From NCBI GenBank assembly GCA_947505245.1, contig CANNIZ010000004.1, positions 62,001-126,000 on the forward strand: a DNA stretch of 64,000 nt. The letters are read 5' to 3'. This DNA comes from Pseudomonadota bacterium (GTDB taxonomy: Bacteria; Myxococcota_A; UBA796; GCA-2862545). The notes under the pieces were generated by a model. It saw nothing but the letters and a program-made list of their open reading frames with translations. It ran no database searches and was not told the DNA's origin. Positions 38,794 to 49,397 of this stretch are shown one piece after another (position 1 is the stretch's first letter; each line of letters opens with the position of its first letter). The position numbers and the translations under genes were made by a program.

Positions 38794-38823
38794 AGCGGCG
38801 CCGCAGGCGACGCGGGAATCAAA

Positions 38824-40590
38824 TCACTGGCAGAACGTGAGCGAGGTCGTCGTCACCGAGTTGTCCGGCGTGAGCGCCCGCGACGGCCACGCCAGCCGCG
38901 CGACGTTCCACACCTGGTCGTCGGCGGTGAGGCGCTTCGTGTAGGTCGCCGTGAGGATGCCGCCCAGGTACACGCGCGCCGTGGCCATCGTGGACGGGCA
39001 GGTGCCCGCGCAGGAGGAATTCCCGCCGGTGCCGAAGTAGTGCACCTTGATGTCGTAGTTGCCGCTCGAAGGGCTCGTGATCGTGGTGGTCTCGGGGCCG
39101 TAGCCGAAGATCGCGTCGGCATCGAGCGACGGGTCGTCCGCCGTGCCCGCACCCGCCCACGAGGGCGTCATGTTGCAGTAGTCGCAGTCCCCGATGCCGA
39201 AGATGCCGGTGGTGCCGTTGAGCACGTGCAGGTCGAGGTCTGCCGTGCTGTCCCAGCTCACCTCGACGTAGAAGCCGTCGGCGGGGACCGCGTCCACGAC
39301 GACGCGATCGGGGGTGCCATCCCAGGTGCCCGCCGAGTTGCGCACGTCGAGGTCGAACTCGTAGCGTCCCGCGAGGTCCGCGAAGAACGACGGCCGCGAC
39401 GCGGTCTGCGACGACAGGTGCGTGGTGGAGCCCGACGGCTTGGTCACGAGCGTCCACTGGTAGGTGAGGGGCGTGAGGCCCTGCGGGTCCGACGACGCCG
39501 TTCCGTCCAAGGTGACGTCCACGAGCGGGCTCACCGACTGGTCGACGCCGGCGTTCGCGATCGGCGGCTGCACGGGGGGCGCGGTGACCGTGATGCGGAC
39601 GCGATCGGGCGTGGCGTCGACGGTGCCGACGCTGTTCGTGACCTGCAGATCGTAGGTGTAGGTGCCGACCTTGTCGGGCACGAACGAAGGCGTCGCGCTC
39701 GTCGTGACGTCCAGCGCGGACGCCGAGCCGGACGGCACCGCGACCGGGCTCCAGGCGTACGTGAGCGGCGTGTAGCCGCCCGGATCGTACGAAGCGAGGC
39801 CGGTGAGCGGCACGAGGTCGCCGCGGTAGGCGGCGATGTCGACGCCGGCGTCCGAGACCGGGGGGGCTACCGGCGCCGTGCTCGCGTGGACGACCATGCG
39901 GTCCGGCGTGGGGTCCGAGGTGCCGGCCGAGTTCTTGACGCTCAACTGCACGGTGAAGTCGCCGTTCACGTCGGGCGTGAGGCTCACGGCGGTGCCGCTG
40001 CCGTTGATCGTCGCCGTGGAGCCCGACGGGGCCGTGACGATCGACCACTCGAACGCGAGCGGGTACAGCCCTTGCGGGTCCGTGGAGCCCGAGCCGTCGA
40101 TGTTCGCGGTGTCACCGACGTGGACGTTGCGATCGGGGCCGGCGTTGGCGACAGGTGCCGGGGCCGGCGGCTGCGATTCGACGTGCACGACGACGCGGGC
40201 GGGCGTGCTGTCCCACACGCCGGCCGTGTTCTGCACGGTCAGGTCGAGCACCCAGGTGCCGATCACGTCGGCGGTGAAGATCGGGTCGACGATAGCAAGG
40301 CTCGACAGCGAGGACGTGGTGTCCGTGGGCTGGTGGTTCACCGTCCACGCGTACACGAGCGGCGACAGGCCGTCCGGATCGTAGCTCGCCGAACCGTCCA
40401 GGCGCACGGTCTCGCCGCGGCCGACGGTGAGGTCGAGGCCGGCGTCCGCGACAGGCTCGTTCACCTCGGCGGGCGGCTCTTCCACGTCCGGCACCGACGA
40501 GTCTGCCGGCATCGACGTGTCCGTCAGCGACAACAGATCGTTCTCGTTGCAGGCGACGAGCAGGACGAGGGGGAACCAGCGGACGGACAT
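38824..40590 (-). CDS. lipoprotein with four PKD domains
   Basis: The 588-residue protein has lipoprotein signal LVLLVACN and an acidic linker. Four tandem PKD domains follow, each beginning (A/S)(N/D)AG(L/P/V)D and carrying a DGSASYDPDG / DGTASSDPQG turn and a YxW motif. The last 150 residues are a different domain (VEVSWDSTADLDLHVLNG, CDYCNMTPSW), resembling the DUF2135/YfaP-type beta domain. This looks like a cell-surface protein. The stop lies beside the double-hairpin element that carries the group II intron; the intron is outside the gene and does not break it. GGAG precedes the ATG. Confidence 0.8.
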   Translation of the reverse strand: MSVRWFPLVLLVACNENDLLSLTDTSMPADSSVPDVEEPPAEVNEPVADAGLDLTVGRGETVRLDGSASYDPDGLSPLVYAWTVNHQPTDTTSSLSSLAIVDPIFTADVIGTWVLDLTVQNTAGVWDSTPARVVVHVESQPPAPAPVANAGPDRNVHVGDTANIDGSGSTDPQGLYPLAFEWSIVTAPSGSTATINGSGTAVSLTPDVNGDFTVQLSVKNSAGTSDPTPDRMVVHASTAPVAPPVSDAGVDIAAYRGDLVPLTGLASYDPGGYTPLTYAWSPVAVPSGSASALDVTTSATPSFVPDKVGTYTYDLQVTNSVGTVDATPDRVRITVTAPPVQPPIANAGVDQSVSPLVDVTLDGTASSDPQGLTPLTYQWTLVTKPSGSTTHLSSQTASRPSFFADLAGRYEFDLDVRNSAGTWDGTPDRVVVDAVPADGFYVEVSWDSTADLDLHVLNGTTGIFGIGDCDYCNMTPSWAGAGTADDPSLDADAIFGYGPETTTITSPSSGNYDIKVHYFGTGGNSSCAGTCPSTMATARVYLGGILTATYTKRLTADDQVWNVARLAWPSRALTPDNSVTTTSLTFCQ

Positions 40591-40714
40591 GGGGACTCCA
40601 GAATCGGGACGCACTATGCAGGATGCGGGCCAGCCGCGGAAGTCGCTGGCAGCCGGTCCCCGCAGCGCCATGCGGATCTCTTGTCGCAGATCGCCGCCGC
40701 GTTACCCCGATCCA

Positions 40715-41437
40715 ATGCTTCCTGTTCCGCCATTCCACCCCCCCGACGCCGCCTCTACTGCGGCGTTCGTCGTGCTGGTGCTCGTCGTCGCTGGGCTCGG
40801 AGTCGCCGGGGTCGCCTCGGGCAGCGCGCGCAGCGGCGCGGACGGTGTGGTCGTGCGGCGTCGAGGGGTCGGCGCGGGTGTGTTCGCCGCGATCTGGCTC
40901 GGCCTCACCGCGCTCGCGCCGGCGTCGGGGCTGGTGGGCGCGGCACCCGCTGCGATGATGGCGTTCTTCGTCGGCTCGAACGCGTTCGGTCTCGGCGTGG
41001 CGCTATCACGGGCTGGGCGCTGGCTCGCGAACCTGCCGCTCGCCGCGCTGGTCGGCTTTCACGCGTTCCGGCTTCCGCTCGAGATCATCCTGCACCGCTG
41101 GGCATTGCAGGGCAGCATCCCGATCGACATGTCGTGGTCGGGCCGCAACTACGACGTCGTAACCGGCCTCGCAGCGGTCGTGGCGTGTGGATGGCTCGTC
41201 GCGCGGCCTGGCGATCGCTTCGTCGCGGGAGGGTTCACGGCGCTCGGGCTCGGGCTGCTGCTCAACGTCGCCCGCGTGGCGCTGTCGTGCGCGCCGGTCG
41301 CGCTGCCGATTCACGTCGACTGTGATCCACCGCTGTTGCTCGCGCTGCACGCGCCGTACGCGTGGATCGTCTCGGTGTGCGTCGCGGGAGCCCTGTGCGC
41401 CCACGTCGTCGCGCTCCGGTCGCTCGCGTCGCGGTGA
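40715..41437 (+). CDS. integral membrane protein, unknown function
   Basis: This is a 240-residue protein with about seven transmembrane helices. The central segment FHAFRLPLEIILHRWALQGSIPIDMSWSGRNYDVV (ends quoted in parts) contains a conserved-looking RLPLE, a histidine and SGRNYD, which recur in uncharacterised bacterial membrane proteins. Two cysteines (SCAPV, VDCDPP) sit near the C-terminus. The start is uncertain: ATG 40715 or ATG 40672. The following lipoprotein gene may be coupled to it. Confidence 0.6.
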   Translation: MLPVPPFHPPDAASTAAFVVLVLVVAGLGVAGVASGSARSGADGVVVRRRGVGAGVFAAIWLGLTALAPASGLVGAAPAAMMAFFVGSNAFGLGVALSRAGRWLANLPLAALVGFHAFRLPLEIILHRWALQGSIPIDMSWSGRNYDVVTGLAAVVACGWLVARPGDRFVAGGFTALGLGLLLNVARVALSCAPVALPIHVDCDPPLLLALHAPYAWIVSVCVAGALCAHVVALRSLASR

Positions 41438-41463
41438 GTTACGGCGGAAGCGCGGGGTTGCAC

Positions 41464-42045
41464 ATGGCGCTTTGGGTCGTGCTGGTGGCGTTGACGGGCT
41501 GCGGAGGCGCGGCTCCGACGTGCGGCGAAGCGGATTGCGCGCCGGTTTGCGAGGCGGCGGGCAAAGAAGGGCTCACGGCCTTCGAACAGGGCCTGGTGGC
41601 GCCGGTGATCGCGGACGTGCGCGCGGGCATCACGCCATGGAATGAGACCTCGATCGGCGTGTGCAGGGGCAGCGGGCGCGACTGTGACGCCTGGATCGGC
41701 GCCGCCGCAGACGACCTCCCGCCCGGCGAGTACATGCTGCGCGCCGAGCTGAAGGTTCCCGACGTGGGTCCGCGCGGCACTTGGAAGTTGAAGCTCGACA
41801 CGGAGTGCACCACCACACGCAAGACGGCGACGGGCGAGTCGACGAGCACCACCACCGCGCACTCGCGCGAGTATGACGAGATGCAATACGCCGGCGAAGA
41901 GCACGGCTCGCGCATCTCGCCGATGTACCGCATCACGAGCCCCAACCCGGGGGGCGCCCAGGCGTGCACGTGGAAGCTGACCACGCTTCACCCCGACCAT
42001 CCGGCCGAGTGGTCCGGCCGCTGGTCGGTGCCGGGCGTCCCGTGA
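41464..42045 (+). CDS. cysteine-rich lipoprotein, unknown function
   Basis: The 193-residue protein starts MALWVVLVALTGC, a short lipoprotein signal of the style common here. The first 30 mature residues hold several cysteines (PTCGEADCAPVCEAA). A GTG at 41434 overlapping the previous stop (GTGA) would add ten residues without improving the signal, so ATG 41464 is preferred. The rest is predicted beta-rich with GTWKLKLDTECTTTRK and CTWKLTTLHPDHP. No family is recognised. Its stop overlaps the GTG of the dehydrogenase. Confidence 0.55.
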   Translation: MALWVVLVALTGCGGAAPTCGEADCAPVCEAAGKEGLTAFEQGLVAPVIADVRAGITPWNETSIGVCRGSGRDCDAWIGAAADDLPPGEYMLRAELKVPDVGPRGTWKLKLDTECTTTRKTATGESTSTTTAHSREYDEMQYAGEEHGSRISPMYRITSPNPGGAQACTWKLTTLHPDHPAEWSGRWSVPGVP

Positions 42046-42968
42046 AGGTGCTCCGTTGGGGCCGCTCTGCGTACGAGACGATCGACGATCTCGCGCGCGA
42101 ACGCGGTGACGCCGAGGCGCTCGGTCTCCAGTGGACGCACGTCGCAGGCAGCGATGAGCCCGTTCCGGCCGACGTGCTCGTCGTCACGAGCGGCGTGAGG
42201 GTGGACGGTGCTGCGCTTGATCGCACCGGTGCGCGCGCGGTGATCACCACCACGTCCGGGTACGACCACGTCGATCTGCCCGCCTGCCGCGCGCGTGGGG
42301 TCGCGCTCTACCGCGTGCCGGAGGCGCGCCGGGACGCGGTCGCAGAGCACGCGTTGGCCTCGTTGATCGGTCTGATGCGCAACCTCGGTCCGCTCGAAGC
42401 CTTCGCCGCCGATGGAACCTGGGCGCGCGACCGCCTGCCCGAACTCGCACCCGTCGGGCTGTCGGGTTCGCGCGTGCTGATCGTCGGCCTCGGGGTGATC
42501 GGCACGCACATGGCGGACGTCCTGCGCGCGTGTGGGGCGGACGTCGTCGGCGTCGATCCTGCCGGGGTCCCCGACGGGGTTGCAACCGGGGACCTCGACG
42601 CGCTGCTGCCGACCGTGGACGCGGTCACGCTCCACTGCGCCCTCACCGACACCAGCCGCGGTCTGTTTTCGGCCGCACGCCTCGCGCGCCTGCCCGCGCA
42701 CGCTGTGCTCGTGAACACCGCGCGCGGCGAGGTGCTCGACGTCGCCGCCGCCGTGGACGCCGTGCGCGAAGGCCGCCTGCGCGGGCTCGCGTGCGATGTG
42801 TTCCCGCGCGAACCCTGGCCCGAGCTTCGCGTCGCTGGGCCGAACATCCGGTTCACCCCGCACGCGTCGGGCTTCGTTCGCGACCTCGGTCGGCGCGTGG
42901 CCGCCGAGGTCGAGCGGGCGCTGGCTGCGCTCGTCGCCGGAAAACCGGCGCCCCACCGCGTGATCTGA
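42042..42968 (+). CDS. D-2-hydroxyacid dehydrogenase (NAD-dependent)
   Basis: The 308-residue protein has the D-isomer hydroxyacid dehydrogenase layout: a catalytic domain in two parts around a Rossmann domain with GLGVIG (149-154). The catalytic triad is visible as R228 (NTARGE), E257 (PREPWP) and H274 (TPHASG). It resembles 4-phosphoerythronate or glycerate dehydrogenases, but the substrate cannot be set. GTG start, overlapping the lipoprotein stop by GTGA. Confidence 0.9.
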   Translation: MKVLRWGRSAYETIDDLARERGDAEALGLQWTHVAGSDEPVPADVLVVTSGVRVDGAALDRTGARAVITTTSGYDHVDLPACRARGVALYRVPEARRDAVAEHALASLIGLMRNLGPLEAFAADGTWARDRLPELAPVGLSGSRVLIVGLGVIGTHMADVLRACGADVVGVDPAGVPDGVATGDLDALLPTVDAVTLHCALTDTSRGLFSAARLARLPAHAVLVNTARGEVLDVAAAVDAVREGRLRGLACDVFPREPWPELRVAGPNIRFTPHASGFVRDLGRRVAAEVERALAALVAGKPAPHRVI

Positions 42969-43074
42969 CACGTTCGTCGCTTTTCAGTGACGGTGCCTGG
43001 GCGTCGACGGTACGTTTTGATTGAAGGCGGACGCTCCTCCCCACGTCAGGGTTCCATGGCTCCGGGGGGATGAA

Positions 43075-44483
43075 ATGATCTGCGCTTCGTGCGGCGAAGA
43101 GACCGTCGTGGTGATGTGTGCCGAGTGCGGAAAATCCGCCTTGCTCGACGGTCGATACCGGCTCGAAGGCCGGATCGGCACCGGCGGAACCGGGACCACC
43201 TGGCGCGCCTCGACGCTGGTCGACGGCGAAGCCCACACCTCGGTGGCCGTGAAGGAGCTGCCGGTCGGAAACCTCGACTCCGACAAGGCCCGCGAGCTGG
43301 TCGAACGCGAGATCCGCGTGCTGCGCGAGCTCGATCACCCGGCAATTCCCAAGTACTGGGAGGACCTGTTCGTCGGCAAGGGGCGCAGCAAGGCTGTTTA
43401 CATCGTGCAGGACTTCGTGGACGGCGAGACGCTCGCCGAAGAGATGAAGCGCCGCCGCTACACGGAAGGCGAGGTCGTCGCGATGATGGCCGAGCTTCTG
43501 CACGTCCTGCAGTACCTGCACGGCCTGCGCCCGCCCGTCGTGCACCGCGATCTCAAGCCGCAGAACGTCATCCGCCGCAAGGACGGTCGCCTCGCGCTGA
43601 TCGACTTTGGCTCCGTGCGCGACTCGGTGAAGGGCGAATTCGGCGGGAGCACGGTCGCGGGAACGTTCGGGTACATGGCGCCCGAGCAGTTTCGCGGGGA
43701 CGCGTACCCGGTGAGCGACCTCTACGGCCTCGGCGCGCTCGCGATCGCCCTGCTTTCCAGGCGCGAGCCGCACTCGCTGCTCGACTGGTCCGGTCGCCTG
43801 AAGTGGGAGGAGGTCACGTTCGTGAGCCTGCCGATGGCGGAGCTGCTCGGGAAATTGCTCGCACCGGACCCGTTGCATCGCCTGCCTTCGGCCGCCGCCG
43901 CGCTCGAAGCGTTGGGCGAGCTGAACCGGCAGCGCGCTTCCTACATTCGCGGTCCGCAGGACCTTCGCGCGGTGGACGCGGACGAACGGCGCGCGTTGCG
44001 GCCGATGCTGGAGCAGCTCGCGACCGTACAGCCGGCGCTGCTCCAAGACCGCGAGCGCAACACGGAGGTGCTGTTTGGACCTGCGGCCACGGAGAGCCTC
44101 GCGCGGGTCGCGAGCGTGGTCGAGCGTGTCACGCCCGGCCTCGGAGTGATCCGGAACGGCAAGGCGTTCGGCGCGGCGTTCGGGATGGTGTTCGCGTTCT
44201 GGTCCGCCGTGGTGGTCGTAGTCGGGCTCGGCGCTGCCGCCCCGCCCGCGATGATGCGCCACACCGACACCACCTACGTGTACACCTCGGAGCCCGGCAA
44301 GGTGATTTGCAGCGACCAGACGAGCGGCAAGACCGGCCCGCTGACCCCGGCCCTGTCGGTGTTGCCGTCGGATACCTGGTGCACGGTGCACGTCCGGGAC
44401 CGCATCGGCGGGTTCGCCGCGGATCACCGCTACGTGTGGTGCTACGAGGAAGGCAACCACCTGGATTGCGGGCCCCTCAAAGA

Positions 44484-44487
<4 letters not shown>
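43075..44487 (+). CDS. Ser/Thr protein kinase with N-terminal zinc ribbon
   Basis: The 470-residue protein starts with a small zinc ribbon (C3, C6, C15, C18). The kinase domain follows with lysine K60 in VAVKE, the catalytic loop HRDLKPQN (D159) and DFG (177-179), and GTFGYMAPEQF in the activation segment, giving a complete Hanks-type kinase. A C-terminal transmembrane helix lies near residues 360-382. Such kinases are abundant in Myxococcota and act in signalling; the substrate is unknown. GGGGGGATGAA precedes the ATG. Its stop codon overlaps that of glpD by four bases (shared CTAG). Confidence 0.92.
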
Positions 44488-46169
<1,682 letters not shown>

Positions 46170-46294
46170 GTCGCCTCCGCTGGTGATCGGTATCGCGGCG
46201 AGGGCCACGGTGGAGCGGAACACACCGGACGCGCTCGACAAACGAGCCGTGGCCCGCTAACTCGCCGCACTGGAAACACGTCGCCAAACGGCGC

Positions 46295-46708
46295 ATGGGG
46301 TCGCTCACCGTGCTTACCAAGAAGCAAATCATCGAGATCCTCGGCAAGGGCGAGTCGCTCGCGGAACTCGACGTCCGCGGCATCGATCTGTCGGGTGTGA
46401 ACTTCGACAACGCGGACCTTTCGTTCAGCAAGCTCGCTGAGTGCAACCTGACGCGGGCCACGTTCCGCGGGGCCAAGCTGATGAGCGCGTCGCTGTGGCA
46501 CTGCGAGTGCAAAGACTGCGTATTCGACAACGCCAACCTCGAAGAAGCCGACTTCGACTACGCGAACCTGGACGGCTGCTCGTTCAAGAACGCAAAGATC
46601 AAGAAGGCCATCTTTCCGTTCGTGCGCCTGCCGCTGGCAGACGTGCAAGAGAGCGTTCGAACAGGAAAGCGCGTGCGCATGGAGCGCGGACGGCTCGACG
46701 ACGAGTAG
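46295..46708 (+). CDS. pentapeptide repeat protein
   Basis: The 137-residue protein has at least twelve consecutive A(D/N)Lxx-type pentapeptides from GVNFDNADLSFSKLAECNL to LDGCSFKNAKIKKA, which build a right-handed square beta-helix. Some such proteins mimic DNA and protect gyrase; this one is short and cysteine-containing, and its role is unknown. No strong ribosome binding site is seen; a GTG at 46310 is an alternative start. It is divergent from glpD across 125 bp. Confidence 0.78.
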   Translation: MGSLTVLTKKQIIEILGKGESLAELDVRGIDLSGVNFDNADLSFSKLAECNLTRATFRGAKLMSASLWHCECKDCVFDNANLEEADFDYANLDGCSFKNAKIKKAIFPFVRLPLADVQESVRTGKRVRMERGRLDDE

Positions 46709-46733
46709 ACTGCCGACGACCACAAGTTGCTAC

Positions 46734-46768
46734 GCCGCCAGAGGCGGCTGCGCGCTACGCTCGCTTTT
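46734..46768 (+). terminator. possible terminator after the pentapeptide gene
   Basis: GCCGCC-AGA-GGCGGC (46734-46748) is a perfect six-bp hairpin with a three-base loop; a second GC-rich stretch and a T5 run (46764-46768) follow. The T run is separated from the stem, so the call is moderate. Confidence 0.4.
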
Positions 46769-46843
46769 TCGGAACCCTCGGTCGTCAGGCGTGTCAATCC
46801 TCGTGCCAGCCATCCTGAAATGCCCGCCCCTGGCGGGGGTCCA

Positions 46844-47464
46844 ATGCTGCTGATGATCCTGGCGAACCTCGTCGGTCCTTCGGACGCCGAGCTGGTCACT
46901 CGCTTCAAGGAGGGGGACAAACAGGCCTACGCCGAGATCGTCCGCCGGTACCAGCACCGCGTCTTTACGCAGTGCCTGCGCTGGATGAACGACCAGCAGA
47001 TCGCCGAAGAGGTCGCCCAGGACGTGTTCCTGGCCTTGTTCCGGTCGCTGCAGAATTTTCGCGGAGACAGTCAGCTCTCTACCTGGATCTATCGTGTCGT
47101 CGTCAATCACTGTAAAAATCGCAGGTTGTACCGGAAGCGTCGGGCGGAAGACCGCCACGAGCCGCTCGAGGGCGACGGGTTGGACGAAGACAAGCCGCAG
47201 CGTCAGCTGGCAGCCGACCAGCCCGACACGGACTCGCTCACCCGAAAGGATGAGGCCGAGGCGCTGCTGCGCGAAGGCCTCGAGAAGCTCGATGAAGATC
47301 AGCGGGCGATCATCGTGATGCGCGATGTTGAAGATATGGCCTATGAAGAGATTGCGGACATCCTTGGCGTGCCAAGGGGTACAGTGAAGTCGAAGTTGCA
47401 CCGCGCGCGAGCCGAATTGGCGCGGATCCTGGGACGGAAACTCGGACGAGAGGATGTGTTCTGA
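46844..47464 (+). CDS. ECF RNA polymerase sigma factor (RpoE-like)
   Basis: The 206-residue sigma factor has region 2 (YAEIVRRYQHRVFTQCLRW, then EEVAQDVFLALFRSLQNF) and region 4 (YEEIADILGVPRGTVKSKLHRAR), typical of extracytoplasmic-function sigma factors. The start is ATG 46844, preceded by a G run; the next ATG (46853) is also possible. It is followed three bases later by its anti-sigma gene, so the pair forms an operon. The signal it senses and its target promoters are not visible here. Confidence 0.93.
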   Translation: MLLMILANLVGPSDAELVTRFKEGDKQAYAEIVRRYQHRVFTQCLRWMNDQQIAEEVAQDVFLALFRSLQNFRGDSQLSTWIYRVVVNHCKNRRLYRKRRAEDRHEPLEGDGLDEDKPQRQLAADQPDTDSLTRKDEAEALLREGLEKLDEDQRAIIVMRDVEDMAYEEIADILGVPRGTVKSKLHRARAELARILGRKLGREDVF

Positions 47465-47466
47465 CG

Positions 47467-48582
47467 ATGCGAGACGAGCTGCCACTACCGTTCGCCGATG
47501 AACGCCTGAGCGCCCTGCTCGACGGCGAGCTCGACGACGCGGAGCGCAAGGCCGTGGAAGCGGACGTCGCACGCGACGAGAACCTCCGCCGCGAGCTCGA
47601 CGAGCTTCGCCGCACGCGAGACTTCCTGCGTCGAAAGGGTCCTGTCGACGCCCCTCCTGACTTCCTTGCGAAGGTGCTTGCGAAGGTCGAGAACGAGCCG
47701 CTTCCTGCAAATTCCCCGTTGTCCTCCTTCTTCCGCCGCCCGTTCGGGCTCCCGATCGAAGCGGTGGCGGTGGCGGCTGCCGCGCTGCTCGTGGTGGCCG
47801 GCGGGGTCGGTGGCCTCGGGCTGTTTGGCTCGATGGGCGGCGCTGCGCTGATGACCGCTCCTCGCCAGGAAGTCCAGTCTCCTCCCTCGGAAGCGCCCGG
47901 TGTCGCGGCGCCCGCGGCGGTCCAACAGATGGTCGACCCCACGCTCGATGCGCCGGCCGACGAGCCTCCGCCGCGCCAGATCGACCTGCAGGGCGTGAAG
48001 TACGGCGAGCAGAACTTCGGCGGCGGCGTGACGGCGAAGGACCTCGGGCTCGGCACCGGGACGCGCGCGGTCAAAGGCGACGGTACGGGCGCGTCCGTGA
48101 GCGACTTCACGCCGGCGCCGTCGACCAAGACCGCGCCGACGACGTCCCCGACGACCACGTCGGCGCCGCTGGCGACGAAGCCCTCCAGCAGTGGTACCGC
48201 GCCCCCGACGGCGGTGACGCCCGCGCTTTCGTCGTGGCGGTACCACGTCACGTCCGAGCGCGAGGAGATCCTGGCCGACCTGCAGGCGGTGGCGGCCAAG
48301 AGCGGCGGCAAGATCATCGACCGCGACGGTCGCCCCGTGACGGGCGGCACGACGGAAGGTGGCACGTACCTGCTCGTGGTGCCCGCCGATCGCGTCGCGT
48401 CGGTCGATACGTGGCTCTCAAAGCTCGGCTCCGAGCGCGCCGGCAGCGTGGACGCGTCGCTGTACCCCTCGGGGTGGGTGGCGATTCAGGTCGACGTGAT
48501 GCGGTTCGATCAGCAGAACTACAAAGAGACGAGCCCCGCGAAGCCGCTCCCCGAGACGCGGAACGCGGTCCCGGGGCAGTAG
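47467..48582 (+). CDS. anti-sigma factor, single-pass membrane protein
   Basis: The 371-residue protein has a short N-terminal anti-sigma segment (RLSALLDGELDDAERKAVEADVAR) without the usual zinc HxxxCxxC motif, one transmembrane helix (about 99-120), a long Pro/Thr/Ala-rich external linker, and a C-terminal globular domain (about 260-350: HVTSEREEILADLQAVAAKSG onward) that resembles DUF4349-type domains. It should hold the upstream sigma factor inactive until an envelope signal is sensed. The last 16 codons are duplicated as a direct repeat after the MNT/HEPN pair. Confidence 0.8.
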   Translation: MRDELPLPFADERLSALLDGELDDAERKAVEADVARDENLRRELDELRRTRDFLRRKGPVDAPPDFLAKVLAKVENEPLPANSPLSSFFRRPFGLPIEAVAVAAAALLVVAGGVGGLGLFGSMGGAALMTAPRQEVQSPPSEAPGVAAPAAVQQMVDPTLDAPADEPPPRQIDLQGVKYGEQNFGGGVTAKDLGLGTGTRAVKGDGTGASVSDFTPAPSTKTAPTTSPTTTSAPLATKPSSSGTAPPTAVTPALSSWRYHVTSEREEILADLQAVAAKSGGKIIDRDGRPVTGGTTEGGTYLLVVPADRVASVDTWLSKLGSERAGSVDASLYPSGWVAIQVDVMRFDQQNYKETSPAKPLPETRNAVPGQ

Positions 48583-48583
48583 G
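48535..48583 (+). repeat. 49-bp direct repeat, left copy (anti-sigma 3' end)
   Basis: This 49-bp sequence matches 49349-49397 at 48 of 49 positions (C versus T at the tenth base). It spans the last codons and stop of the anti-sigma gene and can fold into an imperfect hairpin (CCCCG arm with CGGGG). The unit between the two copies holds an MNT/HEPN toxin-antitoxin pair, so this looks like a target-site or recombination repeat. Confidence 0.9.
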
Positions 48584-48623
48584 AAGCTGCGCGCCACACG
48601 CCGCGCTGCGTTAGAATGCGTTT

Positions 48624-48950
48624 ATGGCCACGTCCCACGCGATGGGTGTTCCCGAGGCGCTGCTCGCGCGAATCGTCGAGGTATGGCACCCGGAGGAGGT
48701 TCACCTGTTTGGCAGCCGCGCGCGCGGCGACTTTCATGAGCTGAGCGACTGGGACCTGCTCGTGATCGTGCCTGATGATGCCCCGTCGGAGCAATTCGAT
48801 CCCGTCTGGGCCAGGCGGAGGATTCGTGATCTCCACATTCGCGCCGACGTTGTGCCGGTATCGCGGTCCGAGTTCGAGGAGGGCCGCCGATGGGTGGGCA
48901 CGCTCGCCGAGCTCGTCGCGGGCGAGGGCGTGCAGGTTTATCATGATTAA
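48624..48950 (+). CDS. MNT-type nucleotidyltransferase (antitoxin)
   Basis: The 108-residue minimal nucleotidyltransferase has the family motif GSRARG (30-35) followed by SDWDL, with catalytic aspartates D42 and D44. In MNT/HEPN pairs this partner can AMPylate the HEPN RNase to inactivate it (known for MntA-HepT systems; inferred here). TAGAAT (48612-48617) ends seven bases before the ATG, a likely -10 box for a short or leaderless message. The gene overlaps the HEPN gene by 8 bp. Confidence 0.88.
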   Translation: MATSHAMGVPEALLARIVEVWHPEEVHLFGSRARGDFHELSDWDLLVIVPDDAPSEQFDPVWARRRIRDLHIRADVVPVSRSEFEEGRRWVGTLAELVAGEGVQVYHD

Positions 48951-49323
48951 TCCAGCGTTTTTGGCCTACCTCGCCGACGTCGCTGAGGATCTTGACGCCG
49001 CGCGGAAGCTCCGAGGGAATCGGTTTGCGGCGTTTCACGTGCAGCAGGCGGCCGAGAAGCTCGTGAAAGCGCTACGGATCGCGCACGGGTTGCGCCCGAC
49101 GGTGGACCATCACATCGATGCGTTGCTTGCCGAGATCCCGGAGAGCGAGCTGCGCACGCGCATGTCGGGGTTGGACGATTGGAGCGACTTCGCAACGACG
49201 TTCCGATACCCGAGCCCCGGGGGCCGTCGCCGACCGGGACCCGCCGACAGCGACATCGACGCCGCGATCGCGGAGATCGAGTCGCTGGTTCCGCTCGTGC
49301 GCGATCTCGCACCGCGCGGCTGA
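48943..49323 (+). CDS. HEPN domain protein (toxin RNase candidate)
   Basis: The 126-residue protein has a HEPN four-helix pattern with R27 and H32 in NRFAAFHVQQAAEKLVKALR, an R-x4-H-like pair within the conserved helix, and DHHIDALL in the third helix. Relatives are RNase toxins that pair with MNT antitoxins. Overlap of 8 bp with the upstream gene fits a single unit. The canonical Rx4-6H catalytic motif near the C-terminus is not clear here, so the toxic activity is less certain than the pairing. Confidence 0.83.
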   Translation: MINPAFLAYLADVAEDLDAARKLRGNRFAAFHVQQAAEKLVKALRIAHGLRPTVDHHIDALLAEIPESELRTRMSGLDDWSDFATTFRYPSPGGRRRPGPADSDIDAAIAEIESLVPLVRDLAPRG

Positions 49324-49348
49324 CGGCCGCGTCTTCGGTGTGCGCTGA

Positions 49349-49397
49349 CCCGCGAAGTCGCTCCCCGAGACGCGGAACGCGGTCCCGGGGCAGTAGG
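49349..49397 (+). repeat. 49-bp direct repeat, right copy
   Basis: Second copy of the sequence at 48535-48583, one mismatch. It ends exactly one base before the stop codon of the convergent membrane gene at 49398, so it lies between the toxin-antitoxin cassette and that gene. Before insertion of the cassette, the anti-sigma gene and this membrane gene would have been directly convergent. Confidence 0.9.

Noticed and set aside
41434-41463. A GTG start giving a ten-residue extension of the cysteine-rich lipoprotein
   Set aside because: The extension (SYGGSAGLH) does not improve the lipoprotein signal; the ATG at 41464 gives the short signal style seen in other lipoproteins here. The GTGA overlap leaves some doubt.
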